Of a stretch of 64,000 bases of DNA, positions 14,401 through 24,930 are shown piece by piece; the first letter of the stretch is position 1, and each line of letters starts with the position of its first letter. Source of the DNA: Molanna angustata. Lineage: Eukaryota > Arthropoda > Insecta > Trichoptera > Molannidae. Under the pieces are notes generated by a model that saw only the letters and a list, made by a program, of their open reading frames with translations, searched no databases and was not told the origin of the DNA. The DNA is taken from contig OY754975.1 of assembly GCA_963576475.1 (NCBI GenBank), positions 19,309,260 to 19,373,259 of the forward strand, written 5' to 3'. The translations under genes and the position numbers were made by a program.

Positions 14401-14411
14401 TGAAAAAATAA
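2461..14411 (+). CDS. Cytochrome P450 (CYP3-clan-like), C-terminal two thirds in six exons
   Basis: A heme-thiolate monooxygenase, by family usually ER-anchored and acting on xenobiotics or endogenous lipids; the substrate cannot be told here. Exons: 2461-2582, 10747-10928, 11158-11228, 11870-12091, 12276-12527, 14242-14411, all with AG acceptors and GT donors and agreeing phases, giving 338 residues to the TAA at 14409-14411. Landmarks in order are a helix C/D-type block (FTLEVIARTAFGLD), I-helix AGFESSST, ExxR as ETMR, a PERF-like NPDRF, and the heme loop FGLGPRNCIG continuing as MRFAMNS across the last intron. About 165 N-terminal residues (membrane anchor, helix A-B) are missing and should lie left of the window or beyond the satellite. 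The first visible intron is 8.2 kb because of nested LINEs. No frameshift or stop was seen, so the visible part looks functional. The usual I-helix Thr of the AGxET motif is Ser. Family assignment beyond the CYP3 clan is uncertain. Confidence 0.9.
2690..3000 (+). mobile_element. Decayed RTE-type LINE fragment (RT C-terminal end)
   Basis: With stops and frameshifts, this matches the C-terminal part of the RTE element at 51740-53786: a block like ECMIERNIVSKMKINALRWF, then a GRPRKSW-like region and a CMDV-like end. It lies inside the first P450 intron. Confidence 0.5.
3070..3240. repeat. Possible retroposon fragment
   Basis: The motif atcatcatcagcc followed by a degenerate 'gtccagtgttgaacat...cttcccc' stretch resembles a dispersed repeat common in insect genomes, notably Lepidoptera. 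This is recognised by eye only and has no second copy in the window. Confidence 0.3.
3500..3840 (+). mobile_element. 3' end of a CR1/L2-like LINE with (aat)n tail
   Basis: The 84-residue frame 3510-3764 ends in the block RGHSLKLNR, FLSNRVVDAWNRLPQDLV, SVNSFKNGLD, which is the typical C-terminus of CR1/L2-like reverse transcriptase ORFs. It is followed by about 50 bp of 3' UTR and an (aat)n microsatellite at 3814-3835, the usual short-repeat tail. The element is 5'-truncated and not functional. It abuts the next LINE fragment at 3841. Confidence 0.7.
4850..6205 (+). CDS. LINE ORF1, gag-like nucleic-acid-binding protein
   Basis: 451 residues and uninterrupted. It starts at the first ATG after the 5' UTR; the next Met is two codons on. 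The N-terminal 60 residues are Pro/Ser/Asn-rich and probably disordered. A central region of about residues 70-230 resembles the RRM-like part of Jockey-type ORF1 proteins. Three zinc knuckles lie at about 238-291: CYRCCRFGHTKIQC (CX2CX4HX4C), CFKCGDSHLGEVC and CINCSGSHSATSPMC. Family knowledge says such proteins coat the LINE RNA and act as chaperones during retrotransposition. Its end overlaps ORF2 by 26 nt in another frame, which suggests coupled translation of ORF2. Confidence 0.88.
   Translation: MNMDLDIPPDPGPSPSVKKSDISTPPKQNNKRPNTNNSDIIHPSKAPNLNSSPEKLYNTHSEIENQYLENSPGPYIVFVQDIDSSKNIHPMKIGNILIKHNIKNISPGGVKSEGRNKISITFKDAKSANQFTTAIFLKINNLKAFIPRFKVTKMGLIRGISTDFSIDDIIENCAVPNHIGKILKARRLNFKDKSSGETMWKPSQSVVLTFEGQNLPEYVYLFYNSLKVETYIFPTIQCYRCCRFGHTKIQCRSIIRCFKCGDSHLGEVCQVVDFLKCINCSGSHSATSPMCPEFTRQKNIKHSMATKNISYLQASQLFPTSVKSYSEVTNNQLNNNQSFKKTIYTKMSSETQKQTIPHINIKEINKCMSYSNGEASHPTNGCAVLSQSTASASNEVQENIFQDDTHSVVYLITQILISLISKSNFNLPSNVANLIPLLNSFLKNGSKSQNP
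6180..9908 (+). pseudogene. LINE ORF2: endonuclease, reverse transcriptase, RNase H (one nonsense codon)
   Basis: 1,243 codons in one frame, broken only by a TAA at 9195-9197. AP-type endonuclease in the first 225 residues: ILQWNCRS, SETW, LGDFNAHSTSWG, SDHYPI. RT at about 440-730 with LPQGSVLSPILFNIY and the catalytic YADD at residues 661-664 (8160-8171). RNase H at about 960-1085: YTDGSKLE, AECFAIK then the stop, LTDSLSA, WIPAHVGIIGNEIAD. A C-terminal CCHC-like finger follows (CECNTDIETLDHLFFSC). The stop lies between the second and third catalytic blocks of RNase H, so EN and RT remain intact but RNase H would be truncated. Everything else is open, so the copy is young. Confidence 0.9.
10214..10746. 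other. Intron sequence, nothing recognised
   Basis: 3' UTR of the R2/R4-like fragment may run on for some distance. The rest is AT-rich P450 intron ending in the acceptor at 10744-10746. Confidence 0.5.
11496..11770 (+). mobile_element. 3' end of a CR1-like LINE (family D)
   Basis: It matches the 3' end of the copy at 51190-51680 on the other strand: a short coding end (FK...NIYP), T-rich 3' UTR, 'gattggaaggcaataagcc', 'gcaagtgtgcaag' and an (aaataaac)n tail. It lies in the third visible P450 intron. Confidence 0.55.
13125..13225 (+). mobile_element. Short 3' end of the family D LINE
   Basis: It shares 'tctggttggttggaag', 'agcccgccagtgtac' and a (taaa)n tail with the copies at 51190-51680 and 32868-33025. 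It lies in the last P450 intron. Confidence 0.55.
13284..14004 (-). mobile_element. Decayed RTE-type LINE fragment
   Basis: Minus-strand relic of the same RTE family as 51740-53786. It starts with the ccatacc-type tail and the 3' UTR mark 'atttggggtaggc', then C-terminal RT coding sequence with stops. It is broken at about 14000, where the palindromic MITE begins. Confidence 0.75.
14006..14188. mobile_element. Palindromic MITE, about 80-bp arms
   Basis: A nearly perfect inverted repeat: the left end ttgcccccaagtcaaat mirrors the right end atttgacttgggggcaa, and the arms stay complementary almost to the centre near 14097. No coding capacity and no clear target duplication. It sits 54 bp before the last P450 exon, so the intron transcript would form a very stable hairpin beside the acceptor. 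Confidence 0.88.
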
Positions 14412-16462
14412 TTTTGACGATGAATAAGAATGTGTTACATTAAAGAAAGATAACACGAAACATGGAGGATTATAGCAAAGAAAAAGAAATTTGTTTTATT
14501 TTATATGAATATTAAGGTAGAAATAGAAAACAATAGGGCTTCTTATTACACGATCTTAATAGATATTTACTGTCTAGATCTTAAAGATGTATAAATCAGT
14601 ACTCGAACATCATGTACCTAATCTTAATCTTCATTCAATCATTAAGGCTGTGTTTCTCGAACAAAGATTAAAGTAAAAGTATAGTTAAAATACTTTGATT
14701 TCATAAAATTATTCAAAATTTTTGTGTTGTTTGTAGAAAACTAATGCCACCAAACAACGCATTTTTGAACAATTTCATGAAATCAAAGTATTTTAACTAT
14801 ACTATTACCGTTACTTTTGTTGAAACAACCCAGCCTAAATATCTTTAAGTTTAGTATGAAACTGTCATTAATTTAATTCATTTTAATCTAAAGTATTTCT
14901 GAACTTTCATTTCAATTTTAATCAAGTTCACAGGTAGCTCTGCAGGTCTCAAGTTTTATATACATAAATGATAACACTCATATAAATTGTTCAATATGTA
15001 TTGAAAATAATTATTGATTTTCTAAAGATTTGAAACTGAGAAGTGAAGTTTCTTACATACAAAATGTGTAAGAAACACGATTAGGAATATTAGGTTCAAT
15101 TTACTGTCCTTTTAAAATTTTACAAATATTTTAGTTCTATGTAGAGATGAACTGTAACTAAATTGTGAACTGTATATATTATTCTATCCATGGGAGTATA
15201 AAACAACTCCTAATCATTTTTATTTAAATACAAGGCATATAGCACTCTAAATAGGGTAAATTGCCGTTAAAAAGAAAAAAAAATCTCGCCATCAATTCAA
15301 ACAGAACTCGAATTATAAGACAAAAATCCCTGTGATAATGGACAGTGCTATCTGTTTGAAACCTTGGGTGTTAAACTAAATTCTTTTTCAACACAAAAGT
15401 ACGCGGGCTACCCTAGAAAATAAATTATATATATTTAACACACCATAAGAGATAACATATTTCTAAGAAAACATTTTTAAGTTTGATTGCAATAAAAATA
15501 TTTTTTAGATTCATTTTGACTCATTTAAATGTTATTATAAAAGATGTCTGTTAGTCTCTCAAGTTCAATAAAAAAAATTATAAAATACACTAATAAATAA
15601 AGAAAAAATGTAATATTTTACTTCTACTAGTGTAATTATATATTTTTTAAATGATTCATACTGAATAATTAACTATATGTAAGGGTATTTTTAGTGAAAA
15701 TAAGTCCTGTCCAATGTTCCCTGTAACACACACCTACTAAAATGTCATTTATTTCAAAATATTTCTTAACAATTTCATTCAATAACCGGCATCTTTTTAA
15801 AATTCACAAGTTTTACATAACCATTTAGTGATAATATTTGATTGTCCTCATATTAGACACAAAAAGCAAGAACCGTATGAAGCACCTTTTCAATTTTATC
15901 CAAAAAAAAATTGAACCTTGTATGTTATTAATGACTTTTAATACACAATACTATGCAAAATTTTTCATTGGTTTATTTTTATACAGGTTGCAATTTATTT
16001 TTTTAAAATTATTACAGCCTTATATAGTTGGTTTATGTACTTTGATAAATGGTGTTGTGTCCTGTTTCATCCTGAGACCCTAGGAGGTTTACGGTAGCTG
16101 ATTCCTACTTTGTTCAATTTGACTGTGAATGCCACAACCTTCCTTTACCTTTTCTTTTTTCTTCTGAATTTTGAGAAATTACTAATTTTTAATAGTAATT
16201 GCTTACACTGTGCAAAAATAATGTTATACCCGCAAACAAAATTGATCTATGATATATTGTTTACATTGAATTTGTTGTTATATTTGTTTGTATAACTGTA
16301 TGTTTGTTAGGTTTAAATATAACAATAAAAAAAAACATAAAAAGAATGTCATTTTTTGTATAGAAAAGTCAATACAAAAGTTTTGTAAATGTTATTTAAT
16401 GATATCTGAAATGGTTCAGAGTGGAATGATACAAGAGCAGCAAATAAATAAAGCAAAATATA
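14412..16462. other. Intergenic between convergent P450 and METTL16 genes
   Basis: AT-rich. It holds the MITE at 14644-14838 and otherwise no recognised gene. A tttatt at about 15972 could be the AATAAA signal of METTL16 on the minus strand. Part of 14600-14960 resembles 62255-62430. Confidence 0.5.
14644..14838. mobile_element. Foldback MITE
   Basis: Imperfect inverted repeat of about 80 bp per arm: 'tatagttaaaatactttgat' in the left arm mirrors 'atcaaagtattttaactata' in the right; 'gttgtttg' and 'caaacaac' lie near the centre. Ends are gctgtgtttctcgaacaa and ttgttgaaacaacccagc. Confidence 0.7.
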
Positions 16463-19400
16463 TCATACCCAGTTATTTTTTATATATTGAACGACTTGAT
16501 GCACTCCATCTTTCCCCGCTATACCATTCAAGTAACCAATTTCTAAGACTAAATAAGTTTCATGCTTTCGTATGCAAACTGCACAAGTTAAATAATTTTC
16601 TTTGGAATCAATTGTACAGCTAGTGGAAGGTCCAGAGGGATGATCATCCATAGTCTCTATACTTTGACAAGATTTTTGACTATCTACAATTTCAGATCTA
16701 CATAATTTGTTATCATCAATGTCCGTTTTCAATCTCTTTGAATCATCATCACATGCAGAATCTTCATGTTGTCTTTTAACACCCACACACCCACCGTTAA
16801 ATTCATTTTGAGTCACTTTTTTGTCAGACTGTGTGTCTGAAACATTTTTATTGTTAAACTTATTATCCGTGCACTGTGCAAATTTTTCTTGTCTTCTTTT
16901 TCTTCTTTGATTAGACCAGGTGTTTTTGAGAGCTTTCAACTCCATTGTGCAGATGACATCCTTCTGTTGAAGAATCTTGAATTGCATTTCTAGAGTTTTG
17001 AAGATCTGCAAGAGTCTCATGGTGATGTCTCTCACATTGTAATTAACTCCATCTATTGGTGGTATGGCAAAACTCATACATTTATTTTTCGTTTTAGTCT
17101 TGGGTGAAAGTTCTGTAACATACAATACAATTATAATTAATCAATTGCATTTATCAGATTAGGAATGATATAACATGGGTTGAACTTAAACAACTATATA
17201 GAAACTCAAAAGCATATACACATTTTTCAAAAAAAAAAACATCTCAATAGAGACGAAGTTGGAATATTATAGAAGGACCAGGAACGAAAAACACAAACAA
17301 CAACAATTGGTTTTACAAAAAAACCAACTTCTCAATAGATGGTGTTACAAAAAGGTTTCTTCATTAATTATTAGATGGTCATAGTAAAAACATCTTCTTT
17401 TCAAACGATATGTTCCTCATTATCAAAATATATAGAACTTTCAAAATTGCAATGATAAGGGAACTCAATAAGAAGGCATAATTGGTAAACGTTGCGCAAG
17501 TGCATAAAGTGATCACGTAAACCAGCCGATAACAGGTTGTAAGCCCTGTAGGTGCCTTGAGTTCCTGGTCCTTCTATAATATTCCAACTTATTCTCTATT
17601 GAGATGTTAAATTTTTGTCAGTAAAATTATTAAATAATTAAAACAGGACGGTTTTTGTACATACTACTTCAAGAACATACTTCAAGGGTACACCATTCAA
17701 TGTTATAGAAGAACCTGAATATGAAATACACAAAAAAAGATGTTCTCCTTATACTGGTTGAAGACTACTGGGGCATGTTTATGTAGAGTTTGCTGCCTCT
17801 TGTGATGTGGACTTCCAGCTGTCTTTCCATCTTTTTGGGGGTCTTCCAGGCATCCTTCTTCCCTCTGGTTTCAAGCATAGAGATGAAAATCCTCAGAAAA
17901 ATAAAAGGCTGGACTCTACATAACCGAATAAGGAATAGTGTGCCGTATGTGATATTCAAGATATTGTCACTTACGTAATTTGCACAAAGAAACTGTTTCC
18001 ATATATGACCAAGCTAAGCCCCATCGCATCGTTCGTCCTTGTGTGAAAGTTGTGGAAATGACTTGGGTGAATCCAGATTCTCTCAGTATTTTGAGTAATG
18101 GTTTTAAAGAACTCTTATGACCTAACATTGTTGTGTAGATTCTGAAATAAAAGTTAATTTTCTCACTCAAAAATTTACATAAAGACATTTGATTTAAAAG
18201 AATAAAATCTCAAGAACATTCTCCATGAGTGTTATTTAATTTTTATTCCTTCAGTGGTTCTCGTTCAAAATCAGCTGTATCTACCCCTGCCCCATTACCC
18301 CCTCTACTCCCACCTCGCGACAACAGTAACACACAATCGTAGAAAGTAGAAAGTTAGTTATAATCAGTCCTACGGAAAGGGTAGACCTTTTAAAAATAAC
18401 TCAAAAAGTGGTGTAAACAAAGTGATTTGTGTTTTTTAAAAGTTTCTAATTCATCTTCTTCTTTTTCTTTTATGTAGATTTTGTGAGAGTTTTTATACAA
18501 ACTTATTCCTATTACCTAATTCTTCTTCTTCTTATTTTATGTAGACCTTTGGGCCAGTTTTGATACCAAATAATTCTTTTAACGTAATACTTCTTTTTCT
18601 AATTTTATGTAGACCTTTGGTGAATTTTATACAAACTATTTCCTATAGATTCTTCCTCTTTTATGTAGACCAAGGGTGAGTTTTTATACAAACTTTTCCT
18701 ATAGTCTAATTATTCTTCTTCTTCTTTTATGTAGACCTTTGGGTGAGTTTTATACAAACTATTTCTTTTAATCTTATTCTTCGTAGCTATTTCATTTCCC
18801 TGTTGCACAGGTTATGTTCAAATACTATTTGAAAACTTCCTCATCGTAAAATACCTAATAATGTACTTGTTTCAAGGATGTATTGTACATTCCAATAAAT
18901 GTTAACTAAGAGTAGGTACATACATATTTTTGTGAATAAATAATTATTATTTTTCTAAATAAGAAAATTGAATAAAAATTTATATATTTTTTAAATGAAG
19001 ATTCTAGCAAAACGCTATATATATTATTATGTGGAGAAGATTGTGGAGACACATAGATTTAACTAAATTGCATAGAAAAGTCTACTTACTTTATTTTATG
19101 CTTAAGTTTTAAACTCTCCTGTATAAGTCTTGATACAAAAGCTACTTCTCCGCCTTCTGTGACAATTTCTTGTATTGATCCAGTTCTGGCATTTCTTGGC
19201 GGTGATCTAGAAGCAAAATTCATATCATAAGTAAAAGATTTTCCAGGTTATCATTAAACTTATGAAGATATTGCCACAACACAAAAAATACAACAGATAG
19301 AGAAAGTTCTATTCCTATATAGTAATTTTCTGTTATAAATAGTTACTGTCTTACTTATAAACGCAAACTATTTATAGTACCTGGTAACATAGTGTGATTA

Positions 19401-21649
19401 ACGAAAAAGTTTACTTATAAACCGTGACTATCTTTATTACACCTTTATTTCATAGACGTCAAGTTATAACAGTTTGGGAGGTTGTTTAATGCTTGACTAA
19501 CGTGTCATACCAAAAAATTTCAAAATGGAGGATCTTTCACATATGATCCGACGCATATTTGAGATTGACAGAAAAATTTATTCCTTATAATGTTTTCCTT
19601 GTTATTCTTCATCACAATCGTATTTAAATTGACTCAACATGGCACAACGCGGTGTTTGTTTTAATCTTTCGATGTCAGTTATCCAAAAATTACAAGCATT
19701 TATCTATTTTTTGATATATGTGAAGCCAATGCGGCCATATGAAAAAAAGGGTGTTCGTAAACAATTTGGTGAACTAGTCATATCTTAGTACATGTTTACA
19801 AGTAAGATTATTTTAATACCGATAGTAACTATTTTAGTCGTGCTTATATAGTTGCGCATTTTGTAAGCAATTAACGAAATCTAATAAGTAAGTCCGTTAG
19901 TATTTAATGAAGCTCTGTATTGAAATGAAAAAAAAAAGACAATGCAAAAATTTAAACAAATTTGATCTAGTTAGAATCTATAAAGAAAAGCCATCCTTCA
20001 AAGTATATAAAACTTAGAGTAACTACTTGTTAGAGTGATATCAACTTACCTATCGGTAGTTCTTGCAAGGTCCATATCCTCAATAGAGGCATAAAATGGC
20101 GGATTGCACATACAGAAATCAGCATTGTCCAATGTTCCCTCATATGATTTGAAGCAATGTATCAATAGGTCACTGTTATCAGCTACTTTTTTTACTGAAA
20201 AAAAAATCTTATAAAACAAATATATTTTTTCTGAGCATTGTTATAGTTTATTATTATGTAGGTAAATGGTAGCACATGATAACTAGTCGACAGTTATGGT
20301 ATATTGGTAAGGTGTTTTAGCTTGAACTGTGCCAGCATTATAGGTCCGGTGACTTCCACCAGAGGAGAAATTTATTTCTCTGAACTGGAAATACTAATTA
20401 AGTAGTAGGACAATATTACTATTTTGTCAATAAACTCACCACTTGTGCAAGGTATATAGAAATGTTTACAAATAACTCACTTAATATTGATTTTTCAAGG
20501 CCATTCTCTTTAATGTTTTTCAATGCCATATTTACACTGTTTTCATCCACCTCTGTACCCATCATGCTCCATTTGAAGTTTGACGCTGCTAATAGTGGAT
20601 ATATTGCACAAGCTCCAGTACCTAAAAATAAACAATAATTAAAGTTGTGTTGAAGTTTCTTCGAATTAATTCTGAAAAGTAAAAATATAAGACTAAATTT
20701 GCAAAAAGTAACTAGTAACTAATAGATTTATTTATCTTCTTCATGTACATCAAGTGTACAAAGGCGGGTTTATTTTCATTAGGTAATTGATTAAAAGGCA
20801 AGGCGTTCAAATAATATACTAATAAAAACAGTATATTATTTTAATGATGTAATTTGATAAATTTAAAGAGCATTTATACATCTTCTTGTACACATAATTT
20901 GTACACTGGCAGATTGATGAGCCAAACGCCGATTTCTTCCAACCAACCAGAGTTGATGATAAAATATAAAGCAATGTGTACTATGGCAATAAGGTTATGG
21001 CATAACAAAAATATAGATAATAACGATAACAGAAGAAAAACAAAAATAAGATTGAATATTATAACAGTTCATTACAATGATATGACAACAAAAGGATAAG
21101 GAGAGGAGGAGGAAAGGAAGAAACCATGTATTATCAGATAGATATTTTTGCTTTAGCCTTTTTTTGAATATGTTTAATGAGATAGCCAAGATAATATCAG
21201 GGTTTCGACTATTCCATAGACTTGCTGATTGTACTTCAAATGAAGAGATTCAAAACTACTGACCAATGTCGATTCCAAATATATGTTCCTTTCGTCCTGA
21301 TTGCTCAAGGATGTCTTCTAGCCATAGTAAATAGTTCAATCTCAATGGAATTGTGGGAACTAAGCGATCCGATGGAATATCAACGTGTAAACCAAAATCG
21401 GAATGAAGAAGACATTTGGTAAGAATCCGAACTGTATTTTTGTCCTTGAAATTGATTCTGACTGTTCCATTCAAATCCTGAAATATAAACAAGGCAATCG
21501 GTTGTATTACAAAAATCTTTAAATGCGTAAAACAACGTTAAAAAAATAACCTCAAAACTTACTATTGACGATATTTTCAAAAACTCGGGATATTTAATAG
21601 CTAATTTTGAAAAATCCGGTGGGACTTTGTACATGTTTCTTGGATGCAT
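16463..21649 (-). CDS. Mettl16: METTL16, RNA N6-adenosine methyltransferase, complete, seven exons
   Basis: A SAM-dependent m6A writer; the family methylates U6 snRNA and hairpins of SAM-synthetase mRNA. Exons (-): 21563-21649, 21264-21477, 20481-20621, 20050-20194, 19090-19206, 17975-18141, 16463-17112. All junctions are AG/GT, phases agree, and the total of 1,521 nt gives 506 residues plus stop (human protein about 562). It starts MHPRNMY with KVPPDFSKLA, as in the family. The SAM loop FGIDIGTGAC spans exons 2-3, the catalytic NPPF is at about 178-181 in CMCNPPFYA, and QGRTMRW lies in exon 6. A basic, acidic and low-complexity linker is followed by a C-terminal domain with CAVCIRKHETYLVLEIGYL, matching the vertebrate-conserved-region position. 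Introns carry a CR1-like fragment (intron 2), a TIR element (4), a tandem repeat (5) and a MITE (6). Identification is confident. Confidence 0.96.
17239..17608. mobile_element. MITE family B, full-length copy
   Basis: About 48-bp imperfect terminal inverted repeats: aacatctcaatagagacgaa at the left, and gagatgtt at 17601-17608 closing the right. The inner part contains 'cgttgcgcaagtgcataaag' and 'tgtaggtgccttgagttcct', shared with 27641-27782 and 39477-39650. It lies in METTL16 intron 6. Confidence 0.75.
18448..18785. repeat. Degenerate tandem repeat, about five copies of about 60-70 bp
   Basis: Each copy has a cttcttctt tract, 'ttttatgtagacctttggg' and 'gagttttatacaaact'. It lies in METTL16 intron 5. 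Confidence 0.8.
19333..19836. mobile_element. Possible TIR element in METTL16 intron 4
   Basis: An inverted match between 'agttactgtcttacttataa' at 19340-19360 and 'acaagtaagatt...gatagtaact' at 19797-19830, with a further similar copy at 19395-19440. No coding sequence and no clear target duplication. Confidence 0.35.
20727..21262 (-). mobile_element. CR1-like LINE 3' fragment (family D)
   Basis: Minus-strand coding end with FEVQSASLWNSRNPDI, then FKKRLKQKYLS, the C-terminal pattern shared with 51424-51675, followed by 3' UTR with 'ggttggaagaaat' and two possible 3' ends (20727-20830 and from about 20865). It lies in METTL16 intron 2. Confidence 0.65.
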
Positions 21650-21844
21650 TGTTATAAATTACAAAAAACGGTGAATAAATTAACTGTAATTATACGAAAA
21701 GAAACAACAAGGCTTTATTATGACAGCTTGACGGCTACTTTAAAGTTTTCAATTTTCAAACGAAGAATCAAAATCTCTTTTCTATGGAAGAATCCATAGA
21801 TATTTTCAGAACATAAACAAAATGTTGTTACATACCAATGAGAT

Positions 21845-22853
21845 TGATATTTCCATAGGTATTGTGATCGATATATTTCCATGCATTATGATATCAAAGA
21901 AACCCAAAAACCATTATTTTACTTCGGCCTAGTGTATTTCTTCTATTAATTCTAGGAACGGATTATAGCGGCCCCCCAGGCCTTGTTCATATATTTAAGT
22001 ATTGTCTTTTCTATTGAAAATAAATGTAAAATGCATCAAGCAGATTCCTGGAATCTTGGTTGGCACCCGGCGGTACGGATTGATTCTTCAGTTTAACCAC
22101 CCCCCCCTCCCCTACTCCATGTTTCACCGGCGCTGGGTCGCCCTGCTGTAGTCGATCAGTTGTCATTCGGTAGGAGTCAGTGGTTGGTCGGTAATTGTAG
22201 AGACCCGCGTGCGAGAGTGCGAGTTTGCTAGGCTATCGGACGGCCTTAGCATTTTTTTTTCTAATTGTATAAAGTAGTGAATAAGTGTGTTTCAGGTCCA
22301 CATAACCAACGAGGGGTGAATTTAAGATAGTTTAAGTTACTATTAAAAATAACTTTTAAGAATAAAAATAACTTAAATAATCGCATAATAGTGAATAAGT
22401 GTGTTTCAGGTCCATATAACCAACGAGGGGTGAATTTAAGATAGTTTAAAGTTATTTTCAATTAATAAAAAGTAATATTATGTAGTGTGTTTCCTCTACA
22501 GTCCCGTTACGAGACCAGCAGTTTGGTAAGATCTTTCCAGTTATGTATATATTATTTTTACCATGCCTGTATTTGTATGTATTTGTCTTTTCAGGCACAT
22601 CACAGCCGATTATGTTTTATTTATTTGATTTTTATTTTCAGGGGCAGAGTTTAATGTTTATTTTTATTATGCTTTTCAGCTTCTTTAGTTATCAATTTCG
22701 AGTCCCAACATGGGACCAATATATTTCTTCCCAGCCTCCTTATATCAATCTCGCGTCCCAACGTGGGACTAGTATTTTCTCCGCCTTATCTAGATATCAA
22801 TTTCGCGTCCCAACGTGGGAAGAGTATATTCTCCTCCTTCTCTCTACATATCA
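21845..22853 (+). repeat. 5' LTR
   Basis: TGATAT to ATATCA, 1,009 bp. It contains an internal duplication of about 60 bp ('gtgaataagtgtgtttcagg' at 22272 and 22391) and, at its 3' end, tandem palindromic units. Confidence 0.88.
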
Positions 22854-22880
22854 ATTGGCCCCCAAAACGTGGGACATTTT
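22688..22880 (+). repeat. Reiterated primer-binding-site-like units across the LTR end
   Basis: Four units of 52-54 bp begin with (at)atcaa at about 22688, 22742, 22794 and 22848. Each is followed by a palindrome of the form gtcccaacgtgggac (variants agtcccaacatgggac and cccccaaaacgtgggac). The first three are inside the LTR and the fourth is the real LTR/internal junction. The 3' LTR carries the first three units at matching positions. Confidence 0.8.
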
Positions 22881-23499
22881 AAAAACGGTAGTTTTTAACG
22901 AACCGCCCTGAGATTTAAGTTTTGTTTGTAGATAGCTGTGTTTTTTTTTGAAGCGTGTAGTTTTTAAGAATGATTTTTAGGTATATTTATTTTACTTATA
23001 TTGAAATATTTATTTGTCGGGATACTTGAGCGTGTTTTAATAACTGTTGTTTTCACAGACCACGTGGAGATTTTCAGTTGTAGAAATTTATTACTGTTTT
23101 GATAGTTATGTTTTTTTGAGGTGGATTTTCTTTATATATTTTCGGTCGTTATATATGTATGCAATTATTGGATAGTAGAACGTGATGACGAATTTTGTGG
23201 TATACTTATAAAAATATGAGACTAGGTTTGTAGCGAATAATATAAATGATAATGTGAGCCGCGGTAATATAGAATTGCTGTTATTTGTCAGCCCAGGAGT
23301 TAGATATTTATTTTATTTTTAAATATGTTAAATTAATAGAATATTTAGTACTATTTTTACGACGTCGGATAGCAGAGCATATGATAGCGTTTTTTTATCG
23401 AATGAGATTTTTTATTGCAAATGGTCTAACGAGTATCTGAATAAATTGAACCTGTGTTCCACCAGGTCTATACACGTGGAACTGGCGCCCTAATAATAA

Positions 23500-24930
23500 T
23501 AATACAACGATTGTTTGAAGATATCGTGACCTCACAGGAGGCTGTAATTATTATTGAATTTGTAGGTGAAGTTTTAGAAAAATAACTCTGTATATGAATA
23601 TTGATGAATAATAACTCTGTAGGTGACGAATTTATTATAACTCTGACGAAGTATCGTGGATTATAATTCTGTAGGCAAAGCATAATTCTGTAGGTGAAGA
23701 ATTTAAAATAACTCTGACGATGGAGGTGGAGAATAAATCTGTAGCTGATGAAGTTGTTGTGGTTTATAACTCTGACGATGAAGGTGAATTATAAATCTGT
23801 AGATCATGATATTATGGTGGTTCATAGCTCTGACGATGGATGATGATAATAAATCTGTAGTTAATGAAGCATGGTGGTTTATAACTCTGACGATGAAGGT
23901 TGATAATAAATCTGTAGATGATGAAGTTATAGTGGTTTATAACTCTGACGATGAAGGTGATTTATAAATCTGTAGATGGTTTTGATGAGTAATAAAAATT
24001 CTGTGAATGAAGAATGAAGTTGTTTGGAAGATAATGATGATCCCAATTCTGTAGATTTTGCTGTAGTGGTTGTGGAGGCTGTATGTGCATAGAGAGGATG
24101 ATGACGATGTAAAGACCGTGGAGGCTAATAGCGAGAAGATACGCATCATAAGAAGTAGTTCAGAATTCGCGTCGGAAGTAGAACTGGTAGTCGCGCCAGA
24201 TACGTCGAGCAGTAGGAAGCTGATAGTTGATTAGATACGTAGGATGAAAGGAAGCAAGCAGATACGTCGATAGGTAGCAAGATGATGATGAAGATACGTC
24301 GGATGAAAGGAAGCAAGTAGAAACGTCGAGAGGTAGCAAAATGATGATGATACGTCGGATGATGAGAAGCAGGTTGTTGCGCCTGAGTAATTCGAAGAGA
24401 GAAGACCGGTAGTCGCGCCGGATCATGAGTTAGGTACGCCAGTAGTTGCGCTGAGTAGTAATGAGATGAATAGGTACGAAGAGGAGTAGAATTACGAATA
24501 AGAATACAATATAGACGATCTATGTGTTATTGGTAGGATTAGCCTCCCCGCAGATAAACTAGACGATTGATGATTCTCTCTATGTAGCATTGATAGACTC
24601 TACAGCCACTCGCAGTTTAATTCGCGCAGATTTGGATGGACATTTGACCCAAAGAGATAACGATTTGTAACGAAAGCAGAATTAGACTACTCGAAATCGA
24701 ACGTTTAGATGAAAGGAATAAGTTTTAGTAGTAGCCGGTTAACGAAATGTAATAAGATGAAATAATGACGCAATGAGATGAGATCTTGACGAAGTAAGAT
24801 AAGCTAACTATATAATAAGACGAGATAATGACGCAATATGATGAGATAATGACGTAAAAGGATGAGATAATGACGTAATCGGATGAGATAATGATTTAAA
24901 AAGATGAGACAAAGACGTGATAATTGATAG
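23500..24930 (+). repeat. Decayed coding-type tandem repeats inside the LTR element
   Basis: Three zones. 23560-24000 repeats 'aactctgacgatgaaggt' and 'aaatctgtagatgatgaa' every 60-75 bp; read in frame a unit resembles NKSVDDEV...YNSDDEGD, an acidic repeat. 24230-24400 repeats 'gatgatacgtcggatga' and 'gaagcaag' (DDTSDE-like). 24770-24920 repeats 'gatgagataatgacgtaa' about every 28 bp. Stops and shifts break all of them, so a former acidic reading frame is an inference. Confidence 0.6.

Noticed and set aside
20281..20400. tRNA-like or SINE-like stretch in METTL16 intron 3
   Set aside because: No acceptable cloverleaf and no second copy in the window.
21845..23478. A longer 5' LTR ending at the tggcgccc site near 23480
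   Set aside because: Sequence identity with the 3' copy stops at 22853, where TG...CA ends, a matching 3' copy end and the resumed P-like repeat all agree.
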